DNA of 64,000 bases from Perkinsus olseni (GCA_013115135.1 JABANP010000087.1:89906-153905); one strand, 5' to 3'; shown: positions 22,776 to 33,309, counted from the first letter of the stretch. Notes: generated by a model not told the origin, from the letters alone. Translations and numbers: made by a program.

Positions 22776-25700
22776 ATGTCACAGTTCTCTGGACTCTGGT
22801 CCTCGGCGGCTCTCGGACGATCGAGTGGTGCTCCGAGTGGTCATTACAGAGAAGTTGTGCCAGAAGTTGAGTTTTCCAATGCGGACCGACTCGGATTGCG
22901 GTCGCAGGAGTTCCCCTTCGTCCCGGAAGGCCACGGCAACGAGTACGTATGATTAAGTGTGCGCCGGCTGCTGCTTGGGGAACAGTGATCTACTCTCATT
23001 GTTCCTAGCCTGGGGCGCTTGGACGCTTCGAACAGGCACGCGTACTTCACAGCGCTTCTCCTCAGGATCCCACAAAGGCTCTCCTTCACCGAGCCGAACG
23101 CATCTCCTGAGCGCTGCCGGCCTGTCGAGCTCGAAGAACGCAACTCACAGCCCGTTGAGTCGGTCCTGGGCAGCAGGCCAAGTGAGAACTAACTCGTCTC
23201 CTCCTTAAGACGATTGAGGGCCTTCGTGAGCAGCCGTCGCGTCGCACTTCTTCTTCCGAGGTCGAGAGGAGCATAGCAGAGCTGTCGCTGAAGTGCCAGC
23301 AGCTGACCGGCCAGCTGGAGAGGCTCGCAAAGGTCGGTGAGTCTGTTTCAAATCTGCCGTTCCGAATTCGGTTGACTTTGATAATTCCGACGAAGCTTGA
23401 TTTGCATGCTCTAGTGCTCGCACTCGCGCCGTTAAGTCGGAATGGGGTGCTGCATAGCTCGAGGCTCGGGCCCCGGCCGCTGATTTATCGTGGTCCTGGA
23501 ATCCCCGAGATGCTCAGAATTTCGCCAGAGAAGTTGATGAGAGACGAGGGACTGAGGACAAGCTCACGCGGCATGTTCAGCAGCAAGTGGAAGAGCTTGT
23601 GAATATAGTGAGAGAGAGCGAGGCCAAGACTGAGCAGGTGGGGAAGGCATCATAGAACTGTGAGCTCGCAGTAACCTTTGTTTCACACCCCCTGTAATTG
23701 GGTTCTTCATCACGACGGACTCAGGCCTGAGCGGCTCTGGCAACATGCAAGTCTAGCTCTTCTCGCACACTCTTATCGAGACAACTATGACTCCCAAGTT
23801 GCGAGTATTAAAGCGTTTTCAATCAGGATGTTGGACAAGCCCTGAAGGTCCTTCGGTCCAATTTGAGCCTGCAGATGACGGAGGCTTCAGGAAGACATTT
23901 GCAGAAGCTTGAGAAGAAGCTTTCAGACGAATTCAACAAGGGTGATTCAATCCTCGCACACCCTCATTCGTCATTCTGAGAAAACGTCGGAATCTAACGG
24001 ATGCGAGCGCATCTTTTTTGCAGTGGTGGAAAGAAGCAGCGCAGACTTCGGCGAACGACTCAGCCAGGAGGGAGCAGAAATCAATCAACGAGTTTTAAAG
24101 ATCGAAGCACTGCTTAGGTCGGCTGCATCAGGGTTTATCAACCATTTTCGTCCGGGCCCTCGCAGTGGAATCCCGCATAGCGTCACGCGCGTGCCCTTAT
24201 TATTGAGAGGGGAAGCTCTGGAGATTGATGGCATTTGTTGTCGGCCTAGTCTGTTGAGCATTCGAGGCCAGCTCCCTCGCTTGGCTGTGTCAGCTTCATG
24301 CCCTGTGGCTGTTGTCAAGTGAATAACCGGCTAGCACTATCCAGCGGTTCACCTTCCCTGTACTTAGGCTGTAGTGCCATGAACTCAGCTTGGCCATGGC
24401 CAACAACGCCTCGCTTCCGACTTATAGGCGCCCTTTTCGTCCGGGCCCTCGCAGTGGAATCCCGCATAGCGTCACGCGCGTGTAATTATTGAGCGCGGAA
24501 GCTCCGGTGCTCGTTTGACACCACTTGCCGGCCCAGCCCTTGACTTCTATTCAACTCCGTGATTGTTATGTGAGCCGTCTAGCACAGCGCATTGCCTCCG
24601 ACTCCTAGCCACTCTGATCGGCTGGAACGGGGTGGGCTGTATTTACAGCTTGTGATCAGGAGAAGCACGGAGAGATTCACAGACGCACTGGACCCCATGC
24701 GAGCTACTCTAACAGACCTATCCTCCCGCTTCGAGGAAGTGGAGTCCAAGGCTATGCTCGGTCAACCGGGAGAGGGGCAGATGTCGCCCAGCCGGCTCAA
24801 ACAGCAGGTTGGACTTAACAAGGCATGCAGTTTCGTGGACGTGCGTACAGATACTCGCCCATGTCGAAGATCGGTTGCGTCAATTCGAATCGGAAAGCCT
24901 TGATAAAATTGCAAGTAGGCCGCTCAGTGCCAACTTTTCACAAAGTGAGTAAAGATTTGCTCTCGACAGATCACCGCGAGCGATCGCCTCCACGTGAGTG
25001 TGATGTCGAGATGAAACTGAAGCTGCAACAGATAGAGAGGAAGCTCGCAGGTTAGCCACCGTCTCTGGAACCTTTGCAAGGGACCGCTTCCCCTCTCGAG
25101 ACTGTCCGACAAAACGTTCGCTACACCGGGCAACAAATCCTTAGAAAATCGGGCAGTGAGGCATCAATGCGAGAATAATATCGTGGAAAGACAAGATGCA
25201 GAAAGAAACCGATTCTGAGAGAATTAGCTGCCCGGTGGAATTGTGCTTCGTCTCAGCTAAGAACCCGGATGTTCGACTAGCGTCCATGCGCTCCGAGACA
25301 CAGGACAGCTTGAACGCTGTCAACCAGCGAATCGATACTCTCCAAGGGGAACTGGAGTCGTTCAGGGGGGAAGTGTGCAGTCTGTCCTACGGCCTCGGTC
25401 GGAGTGGTGCTCTCTCAGACTTCCGAAGCGATGAATAGTCAGACGCAGCGATTGAAGGACCACGTGCTAGGCGAAGTTAAGAAAAATGCAGCTGAAGCGC
25501 AACGCAGGGTGGGTTTACCGTTACGAAGTCCTTGACGAGCTCGTGGCGAGGCGACCGGCTACATTGCCTCCGTGTTGTGCTGTGCTTTGCTACGAGCTCT
25601 GCGATGGGAAAGTATCCTGCTGTAGGAGCAAGAGCTTTCGAGAACGCTTGAAGCGAGCATCAACAGCGTGAGTGATAGTCATGATGAACTGAAGAAGTCC

Positions 25701-26954
25701 CTGGAAACTGACTTCAGAAGTGCTGTTGACAATGTGAGCCAGTGACGCACAGCTGGTCATGAGTGAGGAGCACTCAGGTACGTAACGATTCAGAAAAGTC
25801 CAAGGCGGACAATAGAGAATTATCAGACAAAGTTGGTCGTATACAGCGAGAGTTGAACGGCCTTACAACGCAGAGCGCAGAGCTCGATAAAACCGTCGTA
25901 AGCTGTTTCGCGAAGATGGGTCGGGGACTAGCCTCTCAGGCTGAGTTCAAAGAGAAGGTTAACGTGATGTCTGCGAACAGCAGCAAGCTCATCACCGAGC
26001 AAATAACCGAGTTGGAAGTAGGATCTCACTAGGTGGCTTCTCTGAGCGATTCGACGCAGAAACGAACAACGGAGAGCTTGGCTGAGTCCCGGAGCTCGAT
26101 AATGCGGGGCTTCGAATCTGACCTTATGCGAATCACGGAGGAGGTGGGTGTGGCACTCCGCCCTGCCGCATACAGTGATGGAGCTTCAGCTTGACTGCCA
26201 CGTCAAGAGCGTGCAGTCGTCCACAGAAGAGAGGATGAAGGGCCAAATAGAAATTGTCAAGGCAGAGGTGCCGCAGTGCTCGACAGAACACTCGGAGATT
26301 ATAACGGTTCAGATTGACTCGAAGTCGGCAGAAACCGCTGATCGTCTGCGTCGTATGATGGGATCTTTGATAGAACTCAATATGCGTGTTGAAAAGCAAG
26401 AGGACATGATGAGTGACCCCAAACTGCAGAGGCATATCCGAGGGTCGATCTTGACATTAGCAGATGAGGTCGGATCTCTAAGATTCAGGCTGGTGGATGA
26501 AGTTATCCAAAGAAGTATGGATGCTGATAGGCTGGAGCATCGGGAAATGATAAGCCAACTTTACAAGAAGATGAGCGACGTGGTCAGTGCTATGCACTAC
26601 CCAAAGTACGGTTCATGCCGCAGATCTTCTATGGTCGTTGCAGCTGCCAAGTATTCCCTGTTCACGAGTCGAGCGTGTCGAACTGCTCAGGCACGGCCCT
26701 TCGGTGTCGGCTATGCGGGCAATCGGAAATTCTGGCTCTGCTAACTCCAGTTCGCTGATGCGCTCTCATCAACGTTCAACTTCGTCAATCAGCGTCCCCA
26801 GGCACGAGTGAGTTTCCTTCTCATCATTGACAACGTCCGCAATGTTGTCTCACGGAATTAAAGGTACTTCGACCGAGTTCTCGCGCCTGCAGCAGCAACC
26901 CAGGAGCAGCTGCGTTCGCTGATGAGGGAAATGAGCCAAGATAGAGATCGATGA
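22776..26954 (+). CDS. Long coiled-coil protein, many short exons
   Basis: Exon 1 (22776-22942) starts MSQFSGLWSSAALGRSSG and joins in phase to 23009-23181. Later exons are heptad-rich: EVERSIAELSLKCQQLTGQL (23255-23331), EELVNIVRESEAKTEQ (to 23637), LRSNLSLQMTEASGRHLQKL (23850-23940), RLSQEGAEINQRVLKIEALL (to about 24117), ALDPMRATLTDLSSRFEEVE (24690-24760), SDKVGRIQRELNGLTTQSAE (25820-25890), and a long exon at 26165-26610 (QSSTEERMKGQIEIVKAEV, RGSILTLADEVGSLRFRL). The last intron, 26808-26863, is 56 nt and in phase, and the protein ends YFDRVLAPAATQEQLRSLMR...DRDR, stop at 26952-26954. The profile suits a cytoskeletal or basal-body filament protein (SF-assemblin-like), but no diagnostic motif proves this. 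A 49-bp duplication lies inside. Confidence 0.6.
24145..24193. repeat. 49-bp direct repeat, copy 1
   Basis: Identical over 49 bp to 24434-24482 and starting TTTTCGTCCGGGCCCTCGCA. The similarity continues imperfectly for about 30 bp (attattgag...gaagctc). It lies in an intronic or degenerate part of the coiled-coil gene. Confidence 0.85.
24434..24482. repeat. 49-bp direct repeat, copy 2
   Basis: Second copy of the repeat at 24145-24193, 289 bp downstream in the same orientation. Perfect identity of the core implies a recent local duplication. Confidence 0.85.
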
Positions 26955-27692
26955 TCATGGCATGATGCCGTGCAAGCGTGGTTGCGCCGGGTTTTGCGTT
27001 GCCCCCGGAGTGGGGTTCCAACCTTCCACGGGTTTTTCAATAAACCTGAATTAGAAATCAAAATCAATTCCAGAATCGACTCCGGGTTTCAGACTCCATT
27101 GAACCGGGGGGTCGGAACATATCGATACCGACTTTTCTTCACTGATACCTCTCACGGCACCCGGGTTCTAACCCTCGTACCGACATTTTGTACGTAATTT
27201 ATCCGATCGATCTTTGCGGCGATCGCAAACGTGGATGAAACGCTATGCTCAGCAATCGATCATTCGGGCGAGCCCTTTTGACGTTCCGTGCGCGGCACCA
27301 ACGATTTCAATGCAAAAGTCCATACTATCAATGCAGAGCTGAGTGAAGACAAGTTACCCAAGGGATTAGGTTTTCCCCTAAGATGAATTTCTTTAGTCAT
27401 AGTTACACAGACAGCTCAATTGTTTTGCTTCTATGATGATAACTATCAAACGACATTCACTTAGAATGAGCGCAAATGCGCGTTGATATAAAACCCCATA
27501 GCACTGGGCGCTGAGAACTCATAATGCACGCGGTTTATGATGAATAAAAACTATTTTCATCACTTTGACCTGATCATACGTGATGACACCAAGAGCATTG
27601 CTGAATGACCAGCGTTAATGAATATTGAACTCTACGCGACAGTCTAACGTGCAGAATATGTCATGGGCATGCGAGGATCTCGGAAAGCAGCA
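26955..27692. other. Intergenic spacer with a palindromic repeat
   Basis: It lies between two convergent gene ends. A palindromic repeat of the TTCAATA family is at 27036-27105. The rest (27200-27690) is AT-richer and has no supported coding sequence. Confidence 0.5.
27036..27105. repeat. Small palindromic repeat, TTCAATA family
   Basis: It starts TTCAATAAACCTGAA and ends TTCAGACTCCATTGAACC, which are inverted copies with a few mismatches. The centre contains CCAGAATCGACTCC, shared with the copy at 41452-41556. Confidence 0.65.
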
Positions 27693-28568
27693 TTAGAGCC
27701 CCACGTCAACTTGCCCGGGCTCTTGCACAGGGACAGCCGTGCTCAATCGCCTCTTCAACTTTATGCTAGGTCGACGAGCTCGGCTATGCTGCGCTGAGGA
27801 GAGCTCTCTGCTGGAGCGTCTCTGCTGCTGATCGCTCGAGGTCCCCTCGGAGTTTACCGGAGTCACAGATCTACGACGGCTTGTCGAGTACTGATAAGAC
27901 CGGTGTTTAATGCAACAGTTGACTATAGTCGCACCCACCCGAGAACTCCGACCAGACGTCCCCGCCGATTCCGCTGTGGATGGCCGCCCTGATGTGGGAG
28001 GCCGACCATTGTCGCCTGGCTGCCGCTCCGTGTTCATGAACACAGCCACGGCAGCCTCCTCGAACTCATCGGTCACGCGACACTTTAAAGTCTCCCACAG
28101 GAGCTCAAGTGCGGATGCATTCGCATCGTTTGAGCGTGGAACCGTGAAATCCGCGGCACTCCCGAAGAGGTCGATGGAGAGGTCCTCTCGGGCGCGCAAC
28201 CCAAGGAGCACCTAAGGCCACCGTTGCAGGGCTCGTCGAGAGCAATGAGTTCCGAGTCGATGGACTGAATGCGAGCTGCGGTACTTCTTCCACCCATTGG
28301 GAACACCCAGTGATGCGGGACAACTCCGCAATCTCGGCTTCGGCCAGGCGTATCATCACCTTGCCGAAGCGGCAATGGAGAAGCAAACCAGGTCGATGCG
28401 CGCACCTCAAAGCAGTCGCTGATTTTCCCCGAGACCAGATGGTCTCCCGCCACGGAGCTCAGAGCCTCCCTAGGCATGTGCCGATTGAACCATTCTATCG
28501 TTGGCATGAACCTGTTCAGCGAAGGTGCTCCCAGTTGGAGACTCTCGGTTATCCGCTGGAGCACTCAT
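27693..28568 (-). CDS. Unrecognised protein with disordered basic tail
   Basis: From an ATG at 28568 (MSAPADNRESPTGS) short introns lead through EALSSVAGDHLVSGKISDCF and MIRLAEAEIAELSRITGCSQ. A GTACCG...CTTAG intron then joins WVEE to VLLGLRAREDLSIDLFGSAA, followed by ALELLWETLKCRVTDEFEEA. The last ~90 residues are Ser/Arg/Thr-rich and look disordered, ending at 27693. The model gives roughly 250 residues. The ordered half is helical and acidic. No domain is recognised and I assign no function. Overlapping + strand frames (27910-28215, 28310-28633) are weaker. Confidence 0.5.
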
Positions 28569-29238
28569 CGTGGTTGAGCCGCCGGTGTGCTTCGCGCCAA
28601 GTCTGCAGAGAAATCTTCGCAGCGGCGAGTTGACGTAGATTCTGAAGTGTCGAGCGTTTGGACACCCAAGGCGTCTGCACAAACTCACGCAGAGCAACTT
28701 TTCAGCTGCGATGATAATGACGGGTTTTATACCACGTACGAGAGGTGAAAAGAAGGAACCTGAAATCAGGACGGCTCAAGCCGACGAGATTGTCATAAGT
28801 TTGCACTGAACCGTGGCCCGTGAGTCGTATCAAATGCTAGGTGGCGCATCTGGGCTATCAACCGGTATCTGTCCCAATGAGGCGGTAATGTGAGCTACAC
28901 TGTAGTGGATTTGGGCAGCGGTTTCGAGTCTAGCGGTGCCTTTCGGAGAGAACCCCTCCCCCCACCAGACCTGATAGATCATCGACAGCTCTTTGCGCGA
29001 CTTGCCTCGATGGTAATAGGGACACTTGATGAGGGACCTCCCAGGCTCCGTGGGGCATGTGAACGAGTGAACACTACGGCGGGGCCCTGCCTGGTCGATC
29101 GGTGGCCCTGCCGCATATCGACAGCCGAGCTCAGTCTTATTGCACGGCAGCTTACGATACAGCATCGAATCAGCTGGTAGCTGACAGCTACCACTGCCTA
29201 CCAGAGGAAATGTCTACGCTACGAAACCCGCCACGGGT
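28569..29238. other. Unresolved interval upstream of the inverted repeat
   Basis: A + strand frame at 28890-29180 (VVDLGSGFESSGAFRRE ... RISTAELSLIARQL) and an overlapping minus-strand frame are both open. Neither can be tied to a splice chain or a known family. Confidence 0.3.
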
Positions 29239-29626
29239 CTACACCTTTTCAACATCTAGTTCGACAGTGGAACCATCAAGTTCGCCGAGGCGAGCGAAGT
29301 TGGATGTACGAATCTGAAACGGGAATATCTATTCCGCACGTGGAACATTCAATTTCCCGTTGGGACGTTCGAGTCCGCACGTTGGCCCTTCGCAAGTTCA
29401 ATTTCGACACGATGGAACTTTCAACTTCGCAATAAGGAACTTCAATTTCACATTCGAACATTCAATATTCGTGAGCCGTCCTTGGAACCTTCAATTTCGC
29501 GGCACTGGGAAATTGAATGTTCCACGTGCGGAATAGATGTTCCCGTTTCAGATTCGTACATCCAACTTCGCTCGCCTAGGCGAACTTGATGGTTCCACTG
29601 TCGAACCAGATGTTGAAAAGGTGTAG
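29239..29626. repeat. Long inverted repeat, 120-bp arms
   Basis: The left arm 29239-29358 and right arm 29507-29626 are reverse complements with three mismatches (117/120), separated by a 148-bp spacer. Arms and spacer are rich in degenerate GGAACnTTCAAnTTC words, so nGAAnnTTCn units resembling heat-shock elements recur throughout. No reading frame or target duplication was found. It may be a fold-back transposable element or a recently made palindrome. Confidence 0.9.
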
Positions 29627-29791
29627 AGCTGGACAGAGATATTTGCGCATGCGTGCCAGACGAAAATATCGTAGAAAGCTCAGGAAGGCGACAAGGCTCT
29701 TGGACTGAGATGAGTGGGCCTGGTGCGGTGATTGGGAGAACTTGAGCCTGTAGAGGAAGCAATCGAAGTCCCGAGCGCGGGATCCCAGTTG

Positions 29792-29977
29792 TGTTGCAAC
29801 TAATGTGGAGCAGGGACGTACTCGTAGAACGCAAGATACGAGAGACTGCTGACGAGGGGTGTATACTACTTGAGATGGTAGAAACCAACTGTCTGTCGTA
29901 CGGACTGTAGCTATGTCAGCGACTTAAGAAAATAAGAGAGAGAGCAAGATAGCAAGACAAGCTTCCACTCTTCAACA
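29792..29977 (-). repeat. Downstream (3') LTR
   Basis: 186 bp, TGTTG...CAACA ends, apparently identical to 31334-31519. In element sense (minus strand) it is preceded by the polypurine tract at about 29978-29990. Confidence 0.93.
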
Positions 29978-30060
29978 TTCCCCCGCCGCGGAAGTAATCA
30001 TCTTGAGGTTACCGATGTACTCATACAACAAAGAAGGAGAGTTGATGGGAGAGATAACAG

Positions 30061-30417
30061 CTACACAGCCCTTAATGGCTCTCTTACAACATAGACAGTA
30101 CCAGTGAGCCATTTCTGGCCTAACTTGTTACGACCATGATTGTAACGAAGAACATGATCTCCCACCGATAATGTAGAGAAATCAGACCGAGCGAGAGAAG
30201 CATCACCGAAGGTGGATCGAGCACGAAGAATAGCATCTTCATTCTCAGCGCTCACCTGGATCCACTTACAGTCGGAAGATACTCGAGACGCAACATCACG
30301 AAGCAACTCGTCAGCATCAGCACGGTCTGGCATCCTCAAAGGAATATGATGATCGAGACTGTCAGCAGCCTCCTTGGATAGGGTACGACCTGGTGCCATT
30401 GAAGGGTGCCAATGCAC
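30061..30417 (-). CDS. Integrase C-terminal remnant of the LTR element
   Basis: A 118-codon frame overlaps the end of the Gag-like ORF in another frame. It ends with LSVGDHVLRYNHGRNKLGQK and WLTGTVYVV, which match the small basic domain that follows the catalytic core in Ty3/Gypsy-like integrases. Nothing of the catalytic core precedes it, so a large internal deletion seems to have fused the gag end to the pol end near 30380-30420. It is probably expressed, if at all, only by frameshift from gag. Confidence 0.65.
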   Translation of the reverse strand: MHWHPSMAPGRTLSKEAADSLDHHIPLRMPDRADADELLRDVASRVSSDCKWIQVSAENEDAILRARSTFGDASLARSDFSTLSVGDHVLRYNHGRNKLGQKWLTGTVYVVREPLRAV

Positions 30418-31297
30418 AGTTGATCAGCTTGTCAAACACAGCCGAATCCGATAAGGTATCACCTTGAAGGCGGAGTTCTACCCTGAACTTGTCAACCTGG
30501 GATAGAAATGATAGATAGGACGACCCGGCCGTCTGCCTCAAATCATGCCATTCCTGTCGCAGCCTCGCTGCTTCACTAACATCCTGATACGTCGTTAATA
30601 ACGCCGCTCTCAAGTCCCTATACAACTCCTGGAAGCGAGCAACCAGTGCTTGAACATCAGAGAACTCCGAGAGAGCATAGTCCGTGGAAGCCGAAATACG
30701 GTTCCTGACGTCTTCTGACAGGGAGTAGAGAAGCAGAAAGTACGAGCACACTGAGCCAGGGGCTATCGCGCTCGTAGCAAGCAGACGGTCAAAGCTACTT
30801 AGATGCGCTCGGACCGACCCTGAAGTAGATGTTGATCTTGAATTAGAAAATAGACCACCCCCTGACGTTGCCGGTAAAGCGACCGTAGCTGGGATCTCCT
30901 CCGGACTTCCTCCTATAAATCGAGGAAAGTCAGTCGTCTTCAATTCCTGCCTCGCCTCCTTGCGAGCATTCTGCACTATCTGACAACACTTACTGCGAGC
31001 ATCGGTCGGCTGGGCAGTTGACGACACTCCGTCTGCGGAAACCTGCAAAGGGGGGTCCTCTTGGGCCAAAGGCTGTCGCTGGGATGGCGTCGAAGGGGTA
31101 ACATTGGGAGGCGTTGGGGGCAGTGAGGCAAGGGCCTCCACCCTCGCAGATAGGCCCTCAATCCTCTCAACAAGCTTAGCTACGACTCCTTCTGTAACCA
31201 CACTCGGGGAGCCCGTCGGATCTGACTGCGAGTTCCCCGCTTCTCTCGACGGTGTGGCGACCGAAGCTGTAGACTTCCTCCTAGTTTGACGGGGCAT
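30362..31297 (-). CDS. Gag-like protein of the LTR element
   Basis: A 311-codon uninterrupted frame starts MPRQTRRKSTASVATPSR close to the upstream LTR. The first ~120 residues are Ser/Pro-rich with a short coiled coil (AKLVERIEGLSARVEAL). The rest is helical and capsid-like, with FPRFIGGSPEE, LRQEWHDLRQTAGSSYLSFL and DKLINCALAPFNGT as in retrotransposon gag domains. No CCHC zinc knuckle is present. An intact frame with no other coding capacity suggests selection on Gag or a very young insertion. Confidence 0.8.
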   Translation of the reverse strand: MPRQTRRKSTASVATPSREAGNSQSDPTGSPSVVTEGVVAKLVERIEGLSARVEALASLPPTPPNVTPSTPSQRQPLAQEDPPLQVSADGVSSTAQPTDARSKCCQIVQNARKEARQELKTTDFPRFIGGSPEEIPATVALPATSGGGLFSNSRSTSTSGSVRAHLSSFDRLLATSAIAPGSVCSYFLLLYSLSEDVRNRISASTDYALSEFSDVQALVARFQELYRDLRAALLTTYQDVSEAARLRQEWHDLRQTAGSSYLSFLSQVDKFRVELRLQGDTLSDSAVFDKLINCALAPFNGTRSYPIQGGC

Positions 31298-31333
31298 TGA
31301 AGTACGTCTTCGGAGTTAACGTTCTCGGATGAT

Positions 31334-31519
31334 TGTTGCAACTAATGTGGAGCAGGGACGTACTCGTAGAACGCAAGATACGAGAGACTGCTGACGAGGG
31401 GTGTATACTACTTGAGATGGTAGAAACCAACTGTCTGTCGTACGGACTGTAGCTATGTCAGCGACTTAAGAAAATAAGAGAGAGAGCAAGATAGCAAGAC
31501 AAGCTTCCACTCTTCAACA
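31334..31519 (-). repeat. Upstream (5') LTR
   Basis: 186 bp, apparently identical to 29792-29977. Transcription from it would run along the minus strand, away from the POT transporter whose start lies 240 bp beyond its outer edge. Confidence 0.93.
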
Positions 31520-31758
31520 GTTGTTCGACGTTGTGCATGCGTGCAGTTCCGTGATGTGACGCGCCCTGCCTCCGTGAGACGCCATCGCGCCTTCGGTAGA
31601 GTCCTCAGGATTGACGGTCTGCGTTAGCACCAATTGCACACGCCCCCGAGTGGACGTGTGGTAGGGCGGTCGGGAGGCCTGGTCATGACCAGCGACCAGA
31701 GCCCCAGTGGAAGCTCGGAAACGTCTAGTTTCAGGTTCTCCCCGCCTTTGAACCCACC

Positions 31759-33309
31759 ATGTCTGCCAAGCGAGAGGCCCTCTCCTGGACCGATTCCTCC
31801 GGGAACGTCTACCACTACTACCACAAACCCATGCTGAACGCCGTTATCTTTGTTCTATTACAGGAGCTCTGCGAGCGCCTGGCCTTCTTTGGAATCACGC
31901 CCAACGCCCAGACTTTTTTCAAGGAGTACTTGAACTACACGGACGCCGAAGCCAACTCATACATTGCAGCCTTCCAAGCGATTCTCTACGTTACGCCGCT
32001 CTTCGCAGCGGTGCTATCCGATACCTTTCTGGGCGTGTATGCGACCATTTTATCGTTCTCTCTGATTTATATGATAGGGCTACTCTTACTTTTTCTTGCC
32101 ACTATCAAGAGCATCAGTCAACCATGGATGATCCATTTGTCTGTGCTCGTTCTCATCACTATCGGTGGAGGTGGTATCAAAAGTTGCGTCAACGTCATGG
32201 GTGCACATCAATTCCATCCCGAGCATCACAAGGCTGATATCACTCAATATTATACCTACTTTTACGCAGCCATCAACATCGGCGCCGTGGTTGGTGGTAT
32301 CGCCACTCCGATCGCACTTCAAGAGACAAACTTCACTGTTGCTTTCGCCATACCCTTAGCTGCCTTCGTCGTGGCAACAGCTGTGTTTGTACTCGGTGGT
32401 CTTCTCGGCCGATTTGTTAAGCCCAAGCCTCAGGGCTCCGCGGTCCTTAAAATTCTGCAAGTGATGGTTTATGCCGTCAGGAAGTGCTCCCTGGAAAAGA
32501 ATAAAAAATCCCTGGGAGGTCGTTTCGAGGACGGCTTCATCGAGGACGTCAAAGCTCTCCTTCGCTTGGTCCCGCTGTTCTCTCTCATTATCCCCTTCGT
32601 TATTGCCTACGTCAACCTTAGTACCTCCTACCTCACTCAAGCCCAGAAAATGGATAGGCGGCTATTCAACTGGCAAATCCCGGCGGCCCTCATGCAGAAT
32701 GTCGATCCAATAGCTGTTGTTATCAACTCACTACTAGTCAGCTCAGTCCTCTATCCGCTTCTCAAGAGGCGTGGTATAGTTCTGTCCGTCCTTGTGAGGT
32801 CCTTCATTGGAAGCGTCCTGGGTGTCCTTTCGTTGGTGTGCGCTGCCATAGTGGAGCTACAGATCAAATCCAGGCCACTCTTCACCGTATCGATATGGTG
32901 GCAAGTGCCTCAATTCTGGATCGTAGCAGCCGGCGAGATCTTCCTCATTTCAACGTCGTATGAGATTGCCTTCACTTTTTCCCCGAGCTCATTGAAGGCA
33001 GTCGCATCGGCGGTGAATCTGTTGTTCTTTGCTGTCGGGTACGCGTTGGCTGGGGTAATTTTACAGTTGTGTGCTCCGTGGTTGCCCAATTTTGACCCCA
33101 AGAAGCCCACCGATGTATCCCACAAGGGGGCCCACTACGAGTATTTCTATCTGGTCCTCATCGGACTATGTTGTATCGGAGCGATCGCATGCTTGGCCCT
33201 CATCCCCTACTTCAATCGTGTCGCCAAGGCCAACAAGGAACTGGAGGCGGCATCACTGAAGGACGACGGCACCGAGAAAGATAAAGGAGAGAGATCTTCG
33301 GAGCCTTGA
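31759..33309 (+). CDS. POT/PTR2-family proton-coupled transporter, intronless
   Basis: One uninterrupted 516-codon frame. Residues 36-46 carry the family's E-x-x-E-R motif (ELCERLAFFGI), which couples proton binding to transport. GGGGIKSCVNVMGAHQF (about 135-151) and TYFYAAINIGAVVGG (about 163-177) match the PTR2 signatures. About twelve hydrophobic helices are visible, with a cytosolic tail ending DDGTEKDKGERSSEP. Members move di/tripeptides, nitrate or related solutes with H+ at the plasma or vacuolar membrane; the substrate cannot be read here. The length is typical. The ATG is preceded by a TCTAGTTTCAG acceptor-like site about 25 nt upstream, useful for cis- or trans-splicing. The absence of introns contrasts with its neighbours, and a young LTR element ends 239 bp upstream. 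Confidence 0.95.
   Translation: MSAKREALSWTDSSGNVYHYYHKPMLNAVIFVLLQELCERLAFFGITPNAQTFFKEYLNYTDAEANSYIAAFQAILYVTPLFAAVLSDTFLGVYATILSFSLIYMIGLLLLFLATIKSISQPWMIHLSVLVLITIGGGGIKSCVNVMGAHQFHPEHHKADITQYYTYFYAAINIGAVVGGIATPIALQETNFTVAFAIPLAAFVVATAVFVLGGLLGRFVKPKPQGSAVLKILQVMVYAVRKCSLEKNKKSLGGRFEDGFIEDVKALLRLVPLFSLIIPFVIAYVNLSTSYLTQAQKMDRRLFNWQIPAALMQNVDPIAVVINSLLVSSVLYPLLKRRGIVLSVLVRSFIGSVLGVLSLVCAAIVELQIKSRPLFTVSIWWQVPQFWIVAAGEIFLISTSYEIAFTFSPSSLKAVASAVNLLFFAVGYALAGVILQLCAPWLPNFDPKKPTDVSHKGAHYEYFYLVLIGLCCIGAIACLALIPYFNRVAKANKELEAASLKDDGTEKDKGERSSEP

Larger units (their letters stand above)
29792..31519 (-). mobile_element. Non-autonomous LTR retrotransposon (Gag-only derivative)
   Basis: Two 186-bp direct repeats (29792-29977, 31334-31519) appear identical. 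Each begins TGTTG and ends CAACA, and the pair is flanked by the 4-bp duplication GTTG (29788-29791, 31520-31523). Inside, on the minus strand, a Gag-like ORF is followed by an integrase-C-terminal-like ORF. The purine run GGCGGGGGAA directly abuts the downstream LTR as a polypurine tract. Protease, reverse transcriptase, RNase H and the integrase core are absent. No primer-binding site matching the two tRNAs in the window is evident beside the upstream LTR. The 1,728-bp structure fits a Gag-only (TR-GAG type) derivative mobilised by a full-length relative. Identical LTRs indicate recent insertion. Confidence 0.92.

Noticed and set aside
32086..33125. Minus-strand and frame-shifted ORFs inside the POT transporter
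   Set aside because: They are shadows of a strongly conserved plus-strand protein.
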